Source of the DNA: Mycobacterium sp. OAS707
GTDB lineage: Bacteria > Actinomycetota > Actinomycetes > Mycobacteriales > Mycobacteriaceae
DNA length: 64,000 nucleotides
Assembly (NCBI RefSeq): GCF_014873705.1
Contig: NZ_JADBDS010000002.1
Span: forward strand, 992,001-1,056,000
Direction of reading: 5' to 3'
In this document: one piece after another, positions 55,591 to 64,000 of the stretch
Layout: each line of letters opens with the position of its first letter
How positions within the stretch are numbered: the first letter of the stretch is position 1
Program-made: the position numbers and the translations under genes
Notes under the pieces: generated by a model
Seen by the model: only the letters and a program-made list of their open reading frames with translations
What the model was told of the DNA's origin: nothing
Database searches by the model: none

Positions 55591-56562
55591 TTGAGCACCG
55601 CACAGCCATTTGACGTCCTCGCCATCGGGCGCAGCGGCGTCGACATCTACCCCCTGCAGACCGGTGTTGGCCTCGAGGACGTCACGACGTTCGGCAAGTT
55701 TCTGGGCGGCAGCGCCGCCAATGTGACGGTGGCCGCGGCACGACTGGGCAACCGCGCCGCGCTGATCTCCGGCGTCGGCGACGATCCGTTCGGCACGTTC
55801 GTTCGCAACGAGTTGGCCCGGTTGGGCGTCGACAACCGCTATGTGGCAACCCACGGTGAGTACCCGACGCCCGTCACGTTCTGCGAGATCTTTCCGCCCG
55901 ACAACTTTCCGCTGTACTTCTACCGCAAGCCGAGCGCGCCCGACCTGCAAGTTCGCGCCGACGAGATCGACGCCGAGGCGATTCGCGACGCCCGGTTGTA
56001 CTGGTCGACGGTCACCGGTCTGTCCGAGGAGCCAAGCCGCAGCACACATTTCGCGGCGTGGGAAGTGCGTGCGCGTCGACCGTTCACCGTCCTGGACCTT
56101 GACTACCGGCCGATGTTCTGGGAGTCGCCCGCCGCGGCGACCGAACAGGTGCAGCGTGCGCTGCAGCTTGTGACGGTCGCGGTCGGCAACAGCGAGGAAT
56201 GCGAGATCGCGGTCGGAGAGCGCAACCCGCACAAGGCCGCTGACGCGCTGCTCGATCTCGGCGTCGAGCTGGCGATCGTCAAGCAGGGCCCGCGCGGTGT
56301 GCTCGGCAAGACCCGGCATTCGCATGTGATGGTGGCGCCCAACGAAGTCGACGTCGTCAACGGCCTCGGCGCCGGTGATGCGTTCGGCGGCAGCCTGTGT
56401 CACGGTCTGCTGCACGGCTGGCCGCTGGAGAAGACGCTGCGCTACGCGAATGCCGCAGGGGCGATTGTCGCGTCGCGGCTGGAGTGCTCGACGGCTATGC
56501 CGACGGCTGCGGAGGTAGCCGAACTCGCCGAACAGGCTGCGGTGGAGGCCGTCAATGTCTAG
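55591..56562 (+). CDS. iolC: 5-dehydro-2-deoxygluconokinase
   Basis: A 323-residue PfkB-family kinase that phosphorylates 2-deoxy-5-keto-gluconic acid in myo-inositol catabolism. The start FDVLAIGRSGVDIYPLQTGV is typical of IolC. PfkB signatures are GGSAANVTVAAARLGNRAAL (near residue 41) and VNGLGAGDAFGGSLCHGLLH (near residue 256, catalytic Asp). The TTG at 55591 is preceded by GGAAGG. It overlaps the aldolase gene by 8 bp and opens a tight operon. Confidence 0.92.
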   Translation: MSTAQPFDVLAIGRSGVDIYPLQTGVGLEDVTTFGKFLGGSAANVTVAAARLGNRAALISGVGDDPFGTFVRNELARLGVDNRYVATHGEYPTPVTFCEIFPPDNFPLYFYRKPSAPDLQVRADEIDAEAIRDARLYWSTVTGLSEEPSRSTHFAAWEVRARRPFTVLDLDYRPMFWESPAAATEQVQRALQLVTVAVGNSEECEIAVGERNPHKAADALLDLGVELAIVKQGPRGVLGKTRHSHVMVAPNEVDVVNGLGAGDAFGGSLCHGLLHGWPLEKTLRYANAAGAIVASRLECSTAMPTAAEVAELAEQAAVEAVNV

Positions 56563-57436
56563 CGCGCTTTGCAGCAGCTACGCGGAGGTCACCGAGGTGC
56601 GCGCGGGTGATCCCGGCGCGATCGACCGGGCATGGCAGAACCGCGTCACCCGGCCGACAGTGCGCGGCAACGGTCGACTGATGATCGTCGCCGCCGACCA
56701 CCCCGCACGCGGTGCGCTCGCGGTGGGCTCCCGACCGACTGCGATGAACAGCCGCACCGATCTACTCGACCGGTTGCGGGCGGCGCTCGCCGATCCCGGT
56801 GTCGACGGTGTGCTCGCCACCGCCGATATCCTCGACGATCTGGTGTTGCTCGGCGCGCTCGAGGACAAGGTCGTGTTCTCGTCGATGAACCGCGGCGGCC
56901 TGGCCGGCGCAGCATTTGAACTCGATGACCGGATGACGGCGACCACGGCCGCCGCGACCGCCGCGATGCGGATGAACGGTGGAAAGATGCTGTGCCGCAT
57001 CGATCTCGGCGATGCCGGCACCGTGGCCACTTTGGAGTCGTGCGCGCGGGCGGTCGACGAGCTTGCGTCGCACGGTTTGATCGCCATGGTCGAGCCGTTC
57101 ATGTCATCACGCGTCGACGGCAAGGTTCGCAACGACCTGTCCCCCGACGCGGTGATCAAGTCGATCCACATCGGGCAGGGGCTCGGATCGACGTCGGCGT
57201 ACACCTGGATGAAGCTGCCGGTGGTCGAGGAGATGGACCGGGTGATGGAGGCGACGACGCTGCCGACCCTGCTGCTCGGCGGTGATCCCGCCGACCCCGA
57301 CGAGGCGTTCGCCAGTTGGGAGAAGGCACTCGCGCTGCCGTCGGTGCGCGGCCTGATCGTCGGCCGCACCCTGCTGTACCCGGCCGACGACGATGTCAGT
57401 TCCGCGGTCGCGACCGCCGTCTCGATGGTGAGGTGA
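56555..57436 (+). CDS. Class I aldolase-like protein (IolJ role; Cgl0158-type)
   Basis: A 293-residue (beta/alpha)8 aldolase-like protein, starting MSSALCSSYAEVTEVRAGDP and containing GRLMIVAADHPARGALAVGS, SMNRGGLAGAAFELDDRMTA, GLIAMVEPFMSSR and LPTLLLGGDP. It is in the position where iol operons need an aldolase to split 2-deoxy-5-keto-gluconate-6-phosphate into dihydroxyacetone phosphate and malonate semialdehyde. I recall this family from corynebacterial iol clusters. A Schiff-base Lys is likely in TWMKLPVVEEM. Starts within the iolC 3' end. Confidence 0.75.
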   Translation: MSSALCSSYAEVTEVRAGDPGAIDRAWQNRVTRPTVRGNGRLMIVAADHPARGALAVGSRPTAMNSRTDLLDRLRAALADPGVDGVLATADILDDLVLLGALEDKVVFSSMNRGGLAGAAFELDDRMTATTAAATAAMRMNGGKMLCRIDLGDAGTVATLESCARAVDELASHGLIAMVEPFMSSRVDGKVRNDLSPDAVIKSIHIGQGLGSTSAYTWMKLPVVEEMDRVMEATTLPTLLLGGDPADPDEAFASWEKALALPSVRGLIVGRTLLYPADDDVSSAVATAVSMVR

Positions 57437-57437
57437 C

Positions 57438-58298
57438 ATGCATAGCAAGTACTACATCCCGGCACGCAGCGCGACGTCCCCGTACACCGTCGACGTGACC
57501 CCCGAGTCGGCAGGCTGGACCGAGTCGAGCCTGCGCGTCGTCGAAATCGATTCCGACCTGACGCTCGAGACCGCCGACACCGAGGTGATGATCCTGCCGC
57601 TGTCCGGACAGGGCTCCGTGGCTGCCGACGGTGAGACGTTCGTATTGTCTTTGCGTACATCGGTTTTCGATGGTCCCGCCGACATGGTGTACCTCGGCAT
57701 CGGTCAGACATTCACGCTGTCCGGTGAGGGCCGGTTTGCGATCTGCGGTGCGCGCGCTACCCGCCGACTGCCCAACCGCCGGGTGGCCGCCGCCGATGTG
57801 CCTGTCGAGCTTCGCGGCACCGGCAACTGCAGCCGCCAGGTGCACAACTTCGGCACCGCAGGCGTTTTCGAGGCCGATTCGTTGATCGCGTGCGAGGTGA
57901 TCACCCCCGGCGGCAACTGGTCGAGTTATCCGGCGCACAAGCACGACGAGAACACGCCCGTCGAGTCGGCTCTGGAGGAGATCTACTACTTCGAGATCGA
58001 TTCGGGGCCAGATGATTCCCGCGGCTTCGGCTATCACCGTGTGTACGGCACACCCGACCGCCCCATCGAGGTGCTCGAAGAGGTCCGCAGCGGCGACGTC
58101 GTCCTCGTCCCGCACGGCTACCACGGTCCCTCCGTCGCCGCGCCCGGCTACCACATGTACTACCTGAACGTGATGGCAGGCCCCGGCGAGGAACGGGCCT
58201 GGAAGATCGTCGACGACCCCGAACACGCCTGGCTGCGCGGCACCTGGGAAGACCAGGCCGTCGACCCCCGGCTGCCCCTGCGATCACGAGGAGTGTGA
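57438..58298 (+). CDS. iolB: 5-deoxy-glucuronate isomerase
   Basis: A 286-residue bicupin enzyme that converts 5-deoxy-glucuronate to 2-deoxy-5-keto-gluconate. The metal-binding motif is in SSYPAHKHDENTPVESALEE, with the tyrosine-rich YYFEIDSGPDDSRGFGYHRV and the second motif VVLVPHGYHGPSVAAPGYHM. The length and layout match IolB. It follows the aldolase gene by 1 bp and precedes iolD by 1 bp. Confidence 0.93.
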   Translation: MHSKYYIPARSATSPYTVDVTPESAGWTESSLRVVEIDSDLTLETADTEVMILPLSGQGSVAADGETFVLSLRTSVFDGPADMVYLGIGQTFTLSGEGRFAICGARATRRLPNRRVAAADVPVELRGTGNCSRQVHNFGTAGVFEADSLIACEVITPGGNWSSYPAHKHDENTPVESALEEIYYFEIDSGPDDSRGFGYHRVYGTPDRPIEVLEEVRSGDVVLVPHGYHGPSVAAPGYHMYYLNVMAGPGEERAWKIVDDPEHAWLRGTWEDQAVDPRLPLRSRGV

Positions 58299-58299
58299 C

Positions 58300-60231
58300 G
58301 TGGTCTCCAAAGCATCCGCATTCAAAACGCCACACAACGAGCCGACCGTCCGACTCACGGTCGCGCAGGCCACCATTCGGTTCCTCGCCAACCAGTACGT
58401 CGAGCGTGACGGCGAACGCAGCAAGTTCTTCGCAGGCTGCTTCGGCATCTTCGGCCACGGCAACGTAGCGGGCATCGGCCAGGCGCTGCTGCAGGCCGAC
58501 CTGGACGCAAACGGTCCTTCGCTGCGATATGTGTTGGGCCGCAACGAACAAGCCATGGTGCACACCGCGGCGGCCTACGCACGACAGAAGGACCGGATGC
58601 AGGCGTGGGCGGTGACGGCCAGCATCGGGCCCGGTTCAACCAACATGTTGACGGGCGCGGCGCTCGCCACCATCAACCGGCTGCCGGTGCTGCTGTTGCC
58701 GTCTGACACGTTCGCAACGCGCGTGAGCGCACCTGTGCTGCAGGACCTCGAACAGCCGCATGACAACGAGCTGACGGTCAACGACGCGTTCAAGCCGCTG
58801 TCACGCTTCTTCGACCGGGTATGGCGCCCGGAGCAGTTGCCGTCGGCTCTGCTGGGTGCGATGCGCGTGCTCACCGACCCCGTCGAAACAGGCGCAGCGA
58901 CCGTCGCCTTACCGCAGGATGTTCAGGCCGAGGCGTTCGACTGGCCGGAATCGCTGTTCGCCGAACGGACTTGGCACATTGCGCGGCCCGTCCCTGAGCG
59001 GTCGGTCATCGCGCGGGCGGCCAAGGTCATTCGATCCGCGCAGCGACCGTTGATCGTCGCGGGCGGTGGCGTGATCTACTCCGGCGCCAGCGGCGCGCTT
59101 GCGGCGTTCGTCGAGAAGACCGGGATCCCCGTGTCGGAGACGCAGGCAGGCAAGGGAGCGCTGCCGTATGACCATCCGCAGGAGGTCGGCGCGATCGGCT
59201 CGACAGGGACCACCGCCGCCAATGCGCTGGCCGCCGCGGCCGACGTGGTGATCGGGATCGGCACCCGCTACAGCGACTTCACCAGCGCCTCCCGTACCGC
59301 TTTCAACGATCCCGATGTGCGGTTCGTCAACATCAACGTGGCGTCGTTCGACGCGGTCAAACAGGGCGGCCTGTCGGTGGTCGCCGATGCGCGCGAAGCC
59401 CTGGAGGCTTTGTCGAGCGCGCTGGGCGATTACTCGACGACCGACGAATATCGGGCGCAGGCAGCAGAACTCGCACAGGAATGGGACCAGACCGTGTCGG
59501 CCGCCTATCGGGTGGAGGACGACGGCAGCGCGCTGAACCAGAGCCAGGTCATCGGGCTGACCAACACGTTGTCCGATCCGCGCGATGTGGTGGTGTGCGC
59601 GGCCGGTTCGATGCCGGGTGACCTACACAAGCTCTGGCGCACCCGCGAACGCAAGGGCTACCACGTCGAATACGGCTACTCCTGCATGGGTTACGAGATC
59701 GCAGGCGGCATCGGCATCCGGATGGCCGCCCCCGACCGCGACGTGTTCGTCATGGTCGGTGACGGCTCGTATCTGATGATGGCCACCGAACTCGTCACCG
59801 CGGTGCAAGAGGGTGTCAAGGTCATCGTGGTGCTGGTGCAGAACCACGGCTTCGCGTCGATCGGTTCGTTGTCGGAGTCGTTGGGCTCGCAGCGGTTCGG
59901 CACCGCCTACCGCTATCGCAGCAGCGACGGTCGCCTCGAAGGGGACAAGCTGCCCGTTGATCTAGCCGCCAACGCCGCCAGCCTCGGGGCCGAGGTGATC
60001 CGCGTGACGACGGCCGCCGAGTTCACCGATGCGGTCAAGGTGGCCAAGGCCAGTGAGCACACCACCGTCATTCATGTCGAGACCGATCCGCTGGTGTATG
60101 CGCCTGACAGCCAATCGTGGTGGGACGTTCCGGTGAGCCAGGTTTCGGCATTGGAGTCCACGAATACGGCGTATGAGACCTACGCCGAATGGAAGAAGGT
60201 TCAGCGACCGTTGATCAGGCCATCGGAATGA
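58300..60231 (+). CDS. iolD: 3D-trihydroxycyclohexane-1,2-dione hydrolase
   Basis: A 643-residue thiamine-diphosphate enzyme that opens the ring of the inositol-derived diketone. The N-terminal TPP domain has FGHGNVAGIGQALLQADLDA and LGRNEQAMVHTAAAYARQKD with Glu of the V-type active site. The central domain is PLIVAGGGVIYSGASGALAA, and the C-terminal TPP-binding segment is VMVGDGSYLMMATELVTAVQ. The GTG at 58300 has GAGGAG (58288-58293) before it. Its stop overlaps iolE by 4 bp. Confidence 0.94.
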   Translation: MVSKASAFKTPHNEPTVRLTVAQATIRFLANQYVERDGERSKFFAGCFGIFGHGNVAGIGQALLQADLDANGPSLRYVLGRNEQAMVHTAAAYARQKDRMQAWAVTASIGPGSTNMLTGAALATINRLPVLLLPSDTFATRVSAPVLQDLEQPHDNELTVNDAFKPLSRFFDRVWRPEQLPSALLGAMRVLTDPVETGAATVALPQDVQAEAFDWPESLFAERTWHIARPVPERSVIARAAKVIRSAQRPLIVAGGGVIYSGASGALAAFVEKTGIPVSETQAGKGALPYDHPQEVGAIGSTGTTAANALAAAADVVIGIGTRYSDFTSASRTAFNDPDVRFVNINVASFDAVKQGGLSVVADAREALEALSSALGDYSTTDEYRAQAAELAQEWDQTVSAAYRVEDDGSALNQSQVIGLTNTLSDPRDVVVCAAGSMPGDLHKLWRTRERKGYHVEYGYSCMGYEIAGGIGIRMAAPDRDVFVMVGDGSYLMMATELVTAVQEGVKVIVVLVQNHGFASIGSLSESLGSQRFGTAYRYRSSDGRLEGDKLPVDLAANAASLGAEVIRVTTAAEFTDAVKVAKASEHTTVIHVETDPLVYAPDSQSWWDVPVSQVSALESTNTAYETYAEWKKVQRPLIRPSE

Positions 60232-61130
60232 GCACCATTCTCGTCGGCTCAGCACCCGACTCGTGGGGCGTGTGGTTCCCCGACGATCCCAAGCAGACGC
60301 CGTATGCCCGCTTCCTCGACGAGGTGGCTGCGGCCGGTTATCAGTGGATCGAGTTGGGGCCGTACGGTTATCTGCCCACCGACTCGCAGAGGCTGTCCGA
60401 CGAACTCGCGGCGCGCAACCTGAAGCTCTCGGCGGGAACGGTTTTCGAGCATCTGCACCAGGACAATTCCTGGGATGCCGTGTGGAAGCAGATCGAGGAC
60501 GTCGCAAAGCTGACCGCCGCTGTCGGCGGCAAGCATGTCGTGGTCATCCCCGAGATGTGGCGTGACCCGGCCACCGGCGAGGTTCTCGAGGACCGAAACC
60601 TCACCGCTGAGCAGTGGCGCAAGAAGACCGGCGGCATGAACGAACTCGGCAAGGCGATGTTCGAACGCTACGGCGTGCGAGCGCAATACCACCCGCACGC
60701 CGACAGCCACGTCGACACCGAGGAGAATGTCTACCGCTTCCTGGACGGCACGGATTCCGATTTCGTCAACCTCTGCCTGGACACCGGCCACATCAGCTAC
60801 TGCGGCGGCGACAATCTGGCGATCATCAACCGGGCGCCCGAGCGCATCGGCTACCTGCATCTCAAGCAGGTCGATCCGGAGGTGCGGGCCAAGGTCGAGG
60901 CGGAGGATCTGCCGTTCGGTGAGGCCGTCAGGCTCGGCGCGATGACCGAACCGCCACGCGGAATCCCGGAGATGCCGCCGTTGCTCGACGCCGTCGAGAA
61001 ACTCGGCATCGACGTCTTCGCGATCGTCGAGCAGGACATGTACCCGTGCGAACCCGATCAGCCGCTGCCGATCGCTACACGCACCCGCAGTTACCTCGGG
61101 TCGTGTGGCGTCCCGTCGGTGAAGTTCTAG
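60228..61130 (+). CDS. iolE: Inosose dehydratase
   Basis: A 300-residue TIM-barrel enzyme that removes water from 2-keto-myo-inositol. The start LVGSAPDSWGVWFPDDPKQT is the IolE fingerprint. Metal and catalytic residues are in GRQAQYHPHADSHVDTEENV-type segment VRAQYHPHADSHVDTEENVY, LCLDTGHISYCGGDNLAIIN and AIVEQDMYPCEPDQPLP. It is clearly related to the IolE-like gene in the PhyH operon but not identical. It begins at ATGA over the iolD stop. Confidence 0.92.
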   Translation: MSTILVGSAPDSWGVWFPDDPKQTPYARFLDEVAAAGYQWIELGPYGYLPTDSQRLSDELAARNLKLSAGTVFEHLHQDNSWDAVWKQIEDVAKLTAAVGGKHVVVIPEMWRDPATGEVLEDRNLTAEQWRKKTGGMNELGKAMFERYGVRAQYHPHADSHVDTEENVYRFLDGTDSDFVNLCLDTGHISYCGGDNLAIINRAPERIGYLHLKQVDPEVRAKVEAEDLPFGEAVRLGAMTEPPRGIPEMPPLLDAVEKLGIDVFAIVEQDMYPCEPDQPLPIATRTRSYLGSCGVPSVKF

Positions 61131-61144
61131 GAGTTCGAAAGACC

Positions 61145-62155
61145 ATGTCAGATTTGCGTATTGCCGTGCTCGGCGTCGGCATGATGGGTGCCGACCACGT
61201 CACCCGCATCACGAGCAAGATCAGCGGCGCTCGGGTCGCCGTCATCAACGACTACCTGCGGGAGAAGGCCGCGGAAGTCGCGGCTTCCGTTCCCGACTCG
61301 AGGGTGGCCACCGATCCGTTCGACGCGATCAACGCCGACGACGTAGACGCCGTGGTGCTCGCGACACCGGGGCCCACGCACGAGAAGCAACTGCTGGCCT
61401 GCCTCGAACAGGGCAAGCCGGTGCTGTGCGAGAAACCGTTGACCACGGACTCGGCCTCGTCGCTGGAGGTGGCGCGGCGGGAGGCTGCATTGGGCAAGCC
61501 GCTGATTCAAGTGGGCTTCATGCGTCGTTTCGATCCCGAGTACCAGCACCTGAAGATGCTGATCGACGGCGGCGAACTCGGCCAGCCGTTGGTGATGCAC
61601 TGTGTGCACCGAAACCCCACGGTGCCAACGAGTTTCGACTCCGCGATGATCGTGCGGGACTCACTGGTGCATGAGGTCGACGTGACGCGGTTCCTGCTCG
61701 GCGAGGAGATCGCGTCGGTGCAGATCATCAGGCCGATGCCGAATCGCGGTGCACCGCGCGGACTGCAGGACCCGCAGATCGCGATCTTCCGCACGGTCAG
61801 CGGCAGGCACGTCGACGTCGAGGTGTTCGTCACCACGGGCGTCGCCTACGAGGTACGCACCGAGGTCGTCGGCGAACTCGGCAGCGCCACAATCGGTTTG
61901 GACGTCGGGCTGGTGCGCAAGTCGGCCCCGGGACTCTGGGGCGGACGCATCACGCCGGGCTTCAGGGAGAGGTTCGGGACCGCCTATGACATCGAGGTGC
62001 AGCGGTGGGTCGACGCCGTGCGGTCCGGTGTCAACGTCGACGGACCGACGGCGTGGGACGGCTACGCCGCGGCAGCGGTCTGCGAGGCCGGTGTCCGCTC
62101 GCTGGAGACCGGCGAAGCCGTCGACGTCGACCTTGCGGAACGAGTGAGCGTTTGA
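61145..62155 (+). CDS. iolG: Inositol 2-dehydrogenase
   Basis: A 336-residue NAD-dependent Gfo/Idh/MocA enzyme that makes 2-keto-myo-inositol, the first step of the pathway. The Rossmann motif is LRIAVLGVGMMGADHVTRIT, the catalytic Lys lies in VLCEKPLTTDSASSLEVARR and the Asp-x3-His relay in RDSLVHEVDVTRFLLGEE. I chose the ATG at 61145; the open frame upstream lies within iolE. It is 14 bp after iolE and shares one base with the next gene. Confidence 0.93.
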   Translation: MSDLRIAVLGVGMMGADHVTRITSKISGARVAVINDYLREKAAEVAASVPDSRVATDPFDAINADDVDAVVLATPGPTHEKQLLACLEQGKPVLCEKPLTTDSASSLEVARREAALGKPLIQVGFMRRFDPEYQHLKMLIDGGELGQPLVMHCVHRNPTVPTSFDSAMIVRDSLVHEVDVTRFLLGEEIASVQIIRPMPNRGAPRGLQDPQIAIFRTVSGRHVDVEVFVTTGVAYEVRTEVVGELGSATIGLDVGLVRKSAPGLWGGRITPGFRERFGTAYDIEVQRWVDAVRSGVNVDGPTAWDGYAAAAVCEAGVRSLETGEAVDVDLAERVSV

Positions 62156-63030
62156 TGAAGGTCGCGCTGGATCCCACCCCGTTCCACCACGATTTTGAGC
62201 TGCTCGAATTGCCGCGCGTGGTGGCGGAATTGGGTTACGAGTATCTGCAGCTGACCCCGCACCGGGATTTCATCCCGTTCTTCAACCATCCGCGCGCCGA
62301 CGACGAGCTGGTCACCCGGTTCCGCAAGGCATGCGCGGACGCGGGCGTCGGCATCGCGTCGGTGTTGCCGGTGCTGCGCTGGTCGGGACCCGACGAGGAT
62401 GCCCGTGAAGCCGCGGTGCGCAACTGGAAGCGCGTCATCCAGATCACCGTCGACCTCGGCGTCAACGTGATCAACACCGAGTTCTCCGGGCGGCCTGAAC
62501 AGGCCGAGGAGTCCGAGCGGGCGTTCTTCCGTTCGATGGAGGAGCTGCTGCCGATCTTCGAGCGTGAGGGCATCGACGTCCGAATCGACCCGCACCCAGA
62601 CGATTTCGTCGAGGATGGGCTCGAGGCGTTGCGCATCATCCGTGGCCTGAACTCGCCGAACGTCGGTTTCGTTTTCGTCGCCTGCCACGCCTTCCACATG
62701 GGCGGCAACATGACGGAGATCATCCGTACGGCGGGCGATAGGCTGCGTCTGGTGCATGTCGCGGACACGATGGACCACCGTCGCAGCCACGGCCTTCGCT
62801 ACATCACCAACCCGCCGGGCAACCCGGCACGAGTGCACCAGCACCTCAAGATCGGCGACGGCGACGTCGACTGGGACGAGTTCTTCGGCGGCCTGGCCGA
62901 GATCGAGTTCTACGACCGCTCCGACACCGTCATGGTGTCATCGGTTTTCGCCGAGAACGAAAACGCCAACGAGGTGTCGCGCTACCAACTCGCCACCATG
63001 TCCGAATACGTATCCAAATACCGCAAATAG
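62155..63030 (+). CDS. Sugar phosphate isomerase/epimerase family protein (IolH/IolI-like)
   Basis: A 291-residue TIM-barrel protein. The start MKVALDPTPFHHDFELLELP and the motifs YLQLTPHRDFIPFFNHPRAD, INTEFSGRPEQAEESERAFF, DIRIDP-type segment DVRIDPHPDDFVEDGLEALR, FVACHAFHMGGNMTEIIR and LVHVADTMDHRRSHGLRYIT place it in the IolH/IolI group. It probably isomerises a keto-inositol or epimerises an inositol isomer. The TGATG overlap with iolG and its 9-bp gap to iolA keep it in the operon. Confidence 0.85.
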   Translation: MKVALDPTPFHHDFELLELPRVVAELGYEYLQLTPHRDFIPFFNHPRADDELVTRFRKACADAGVGIASVLPVLRWSGPDEDAREAAVRNWKRVIQITVDLGVNVINTEFSGRPEQAEESERAFFRSMEELLPIFEREGIDVRIDPHPDDFVEDGLEALRIIRGLNSPNVGFVFVACHAFHMGGNMTEIIRTAGDRLRLVHVADTMDHRRSHGLRYITNPPGNPARVHQHLKIGDGDVDWDEFFGGLAEIEFYDRSDTVMVSSVFAENENANEVSRYQLATMSEYVSKYRK

Positions 63031-63039
63031 GAACAGCAC

Positions 63040-64000
63040 ATGACACAGACAATCCCCCACTGGATCAACAACAAGCCCTATGCGGGCGACGCAGACAACA
63101 GCCAGCCCGTGACGAATCCGGCGACCGGCGCGGTGACCGGGCACGTGGCGCTGGCCACCGTCGAGGATGCGCGCGCCGTGATCGATGCGGCCGCCGCGGC
63201 GTTCCCCGCGTGGCGCGACACCTCGCTGGCCAAGCGCACTCAAGTGCTGTTCAAGTTCAGGGAGCTGCTCAACGAGCGCAAGGGTGAGCTGGCCGAGATC
63301 ATCACCAGCGAGCACGGCAAGGTCGTCTCCGATGCACTCGGTGAGGTGTCGCGCGGCCAGGAGGTCGTCGAATTCGCCTGCGGGATACCGCATCTGCTCA
63401 AGGGCGGGTTCACCGAGAACGCCTCGACCAAGGTCGACGTCTACTCCATCCGCCAACCGCTGGGTCCGGTCGGCATCATCAGCCCGTTCAACTTCCCGGC
63501 CATGGTGCCGATGTGGTTCTTCCCCATCGCTATCGCCGCAGGCAACACCGTCGTGCTCAAGCCGTCGGAAAAGGATCCGTCGGCGTCGCTGTGGCTGGCC
63601 AACCTGTGGGCCGAAGCTGGGCTCCCCCCAGGGGTTTTCAACGTGTTACAAGGTGATAAGACCGCCGTCGACGAACTGCTGACCAACCCCAAGATCAAAT
63701 CCGTTTCGTTCGTCGGCTCGACCCCGATCGCGCAGTACGTCTACCAAACCGGCACCGCGCACGGAAAGCGCGTCCAGGCCTTGGGCGGGGCAAAGAACCA
63801 CGCGGTGATCCTGCCCGACGCCGATCTGGATCTGGCCGCAGACGCGATGGTCAACGCCGGCTTCGGCTCGGCTGGGGAACGCTGCATGGCCATCAGCGCG
63901 TGTGTGGCTGTCGGCCCGATCGCCGACGATCTGGTCGCCAAGATCGCCGAGCGTGCCCGCGTTATCAAGACCGGCGACGGCACCGGAGACGCCGACATGG
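63040..64000 (+). CDS. iolA: Methylmalonate-semialdehyde dehydrogenase (cut by right edge)
   Basis: The first 320 codons of an aldehyde dehydrogenase run off the right edge. The protein opens MTQTIPHWINNKPYAGDADN and carries SPFNFPAMVPMWFFPIAIAA, NTVVLKPSEKDPSASLW, FVGSTPIAQYVYQTGTAHGK and the catalytic Cys in GSAGERCMAISACVAVGP. These are diagnostic of MmsA/IolA, which turns malonate semialdehyde into acetyl-CoA and CO2, the last step of inositol breakdown. The ATG at 63040 lies 9 bp after the previous stop. The residue set specific for malonate semialdehyde cannot be checked here. Confidence 0.93.
   Translation, partial: MTQTIPHWINNKPYAGDADNSQPVTNPATGAVTGHVALATVEDARAVIDAAAAAFPAWRDTSLAKRTQVLFKFRELLNERKGELAEIITSEHGKVVSDALGEVSRGQEVVEFACGIPHLLKGGFTENASTKVDVYSIRQPLGPVGIISPFNFPAMVPMWFFPIAIAAGNTVVLKPSEKDPSASLWLANLWAEAGLPPGVFNVLQGDKTAVDELLTNPKIKSVSFVGSTPIAQYVYQTGTAHGKRVQALGGAKNHAVILPDADLDLAADAMVNAGFGSAGERCMAISACVAVGPIADDLVAKIAERARVIKTGDGTGDADM

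Overview
This window is high-GC DNA from a mycobacterium, most likely a rapidly growing Mycolicibacterium. The backbone order proB-obg-rpmA-rplU-rne-ndk-DUF4233-folC-valS, followed by a trans-acting enoyl reductase-like gene, rpfE-type genes, mobA and korB/korA, matches (from memory) the Rv2438c-Rv2455c neighbourhood of Mycobacterium tuberculosis. The 680-residue NadE keeps the catalytic Glu52, Lys121 and Cys176 known for the tuberculosis enzyme. The species assignment is an inference. No tRNA, rRNA, CRISPR array, insertion sequence or phage gene was seen.

Layout. 1-14.9 kb: start of proA, ribokinase and a crotonase, a CmtR-like metal sensor with a short CDF-type transporter, a PEBP protein, nadE, an isochorismatase-fold hydrolase, a molybdopterin oxidoreductase lacking the usual N-terminal iron-sulfur cysteines, an Hsp20 protein, a sirtuin, then proB, obg, rpmA and rplU. 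15-25 kb: rne with very acidic flanks, ndk, folC, valS, a DUF937 protein and an enoyl reductase-like protein. 25-30 kb: an S9 peptidase divergent from an HxlR regulator that heads a thioesterase, monooxygenase and VOC set. 30-36 kb: two short rpf genes with Crp-like sites and a structured leader, then mobA and korB/korA.

36-43 kb: a LacI-type regulator, a glycine-rich PGRS-like secreted protein without a PE domain, and an operon of a PhyH-type dioxygenase, two Gfo/Idh/MocA dehydrogenases and a TIM-barrel isomerase. A 16-bp motif made of tandem 11-bp units lies upstream of both the regulator and the operon, on either side of the PGRS gene. 43-51 kb: a GMC oxidoreductase, a conserved partner and an alpha/beta hydrolase in one overlapping operon, a large LuxR-type ATPase regulator, and a secreted beta-propeller. 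51-64 kb: an inositol-type catabolic region with a CUT2-type ABC importer, a hydroxypyruvate isomerase-like enzyme, a GntR/HutC regulator and the operon iolC-aldolase-iolB-iolD-iolE-iolG-iolH/I-like-iolA, which runs off the right edge.

How it works together. A 22-bp sequence is present in inverted orientation in front of the ABC importer and in front of iolC. It contains the palindrome TGTC-AG-GACA and carries the -35 element in both places. The best reading is one regulon in which the GntR protein controls uptake and breakdown of myo-inositol. The LacI-linked PhyH operon encodes the same enzyme classes plus an oxygenase, and may prepare a modified cyclitol or sugar for this pathway. That last step is a hypothesis.
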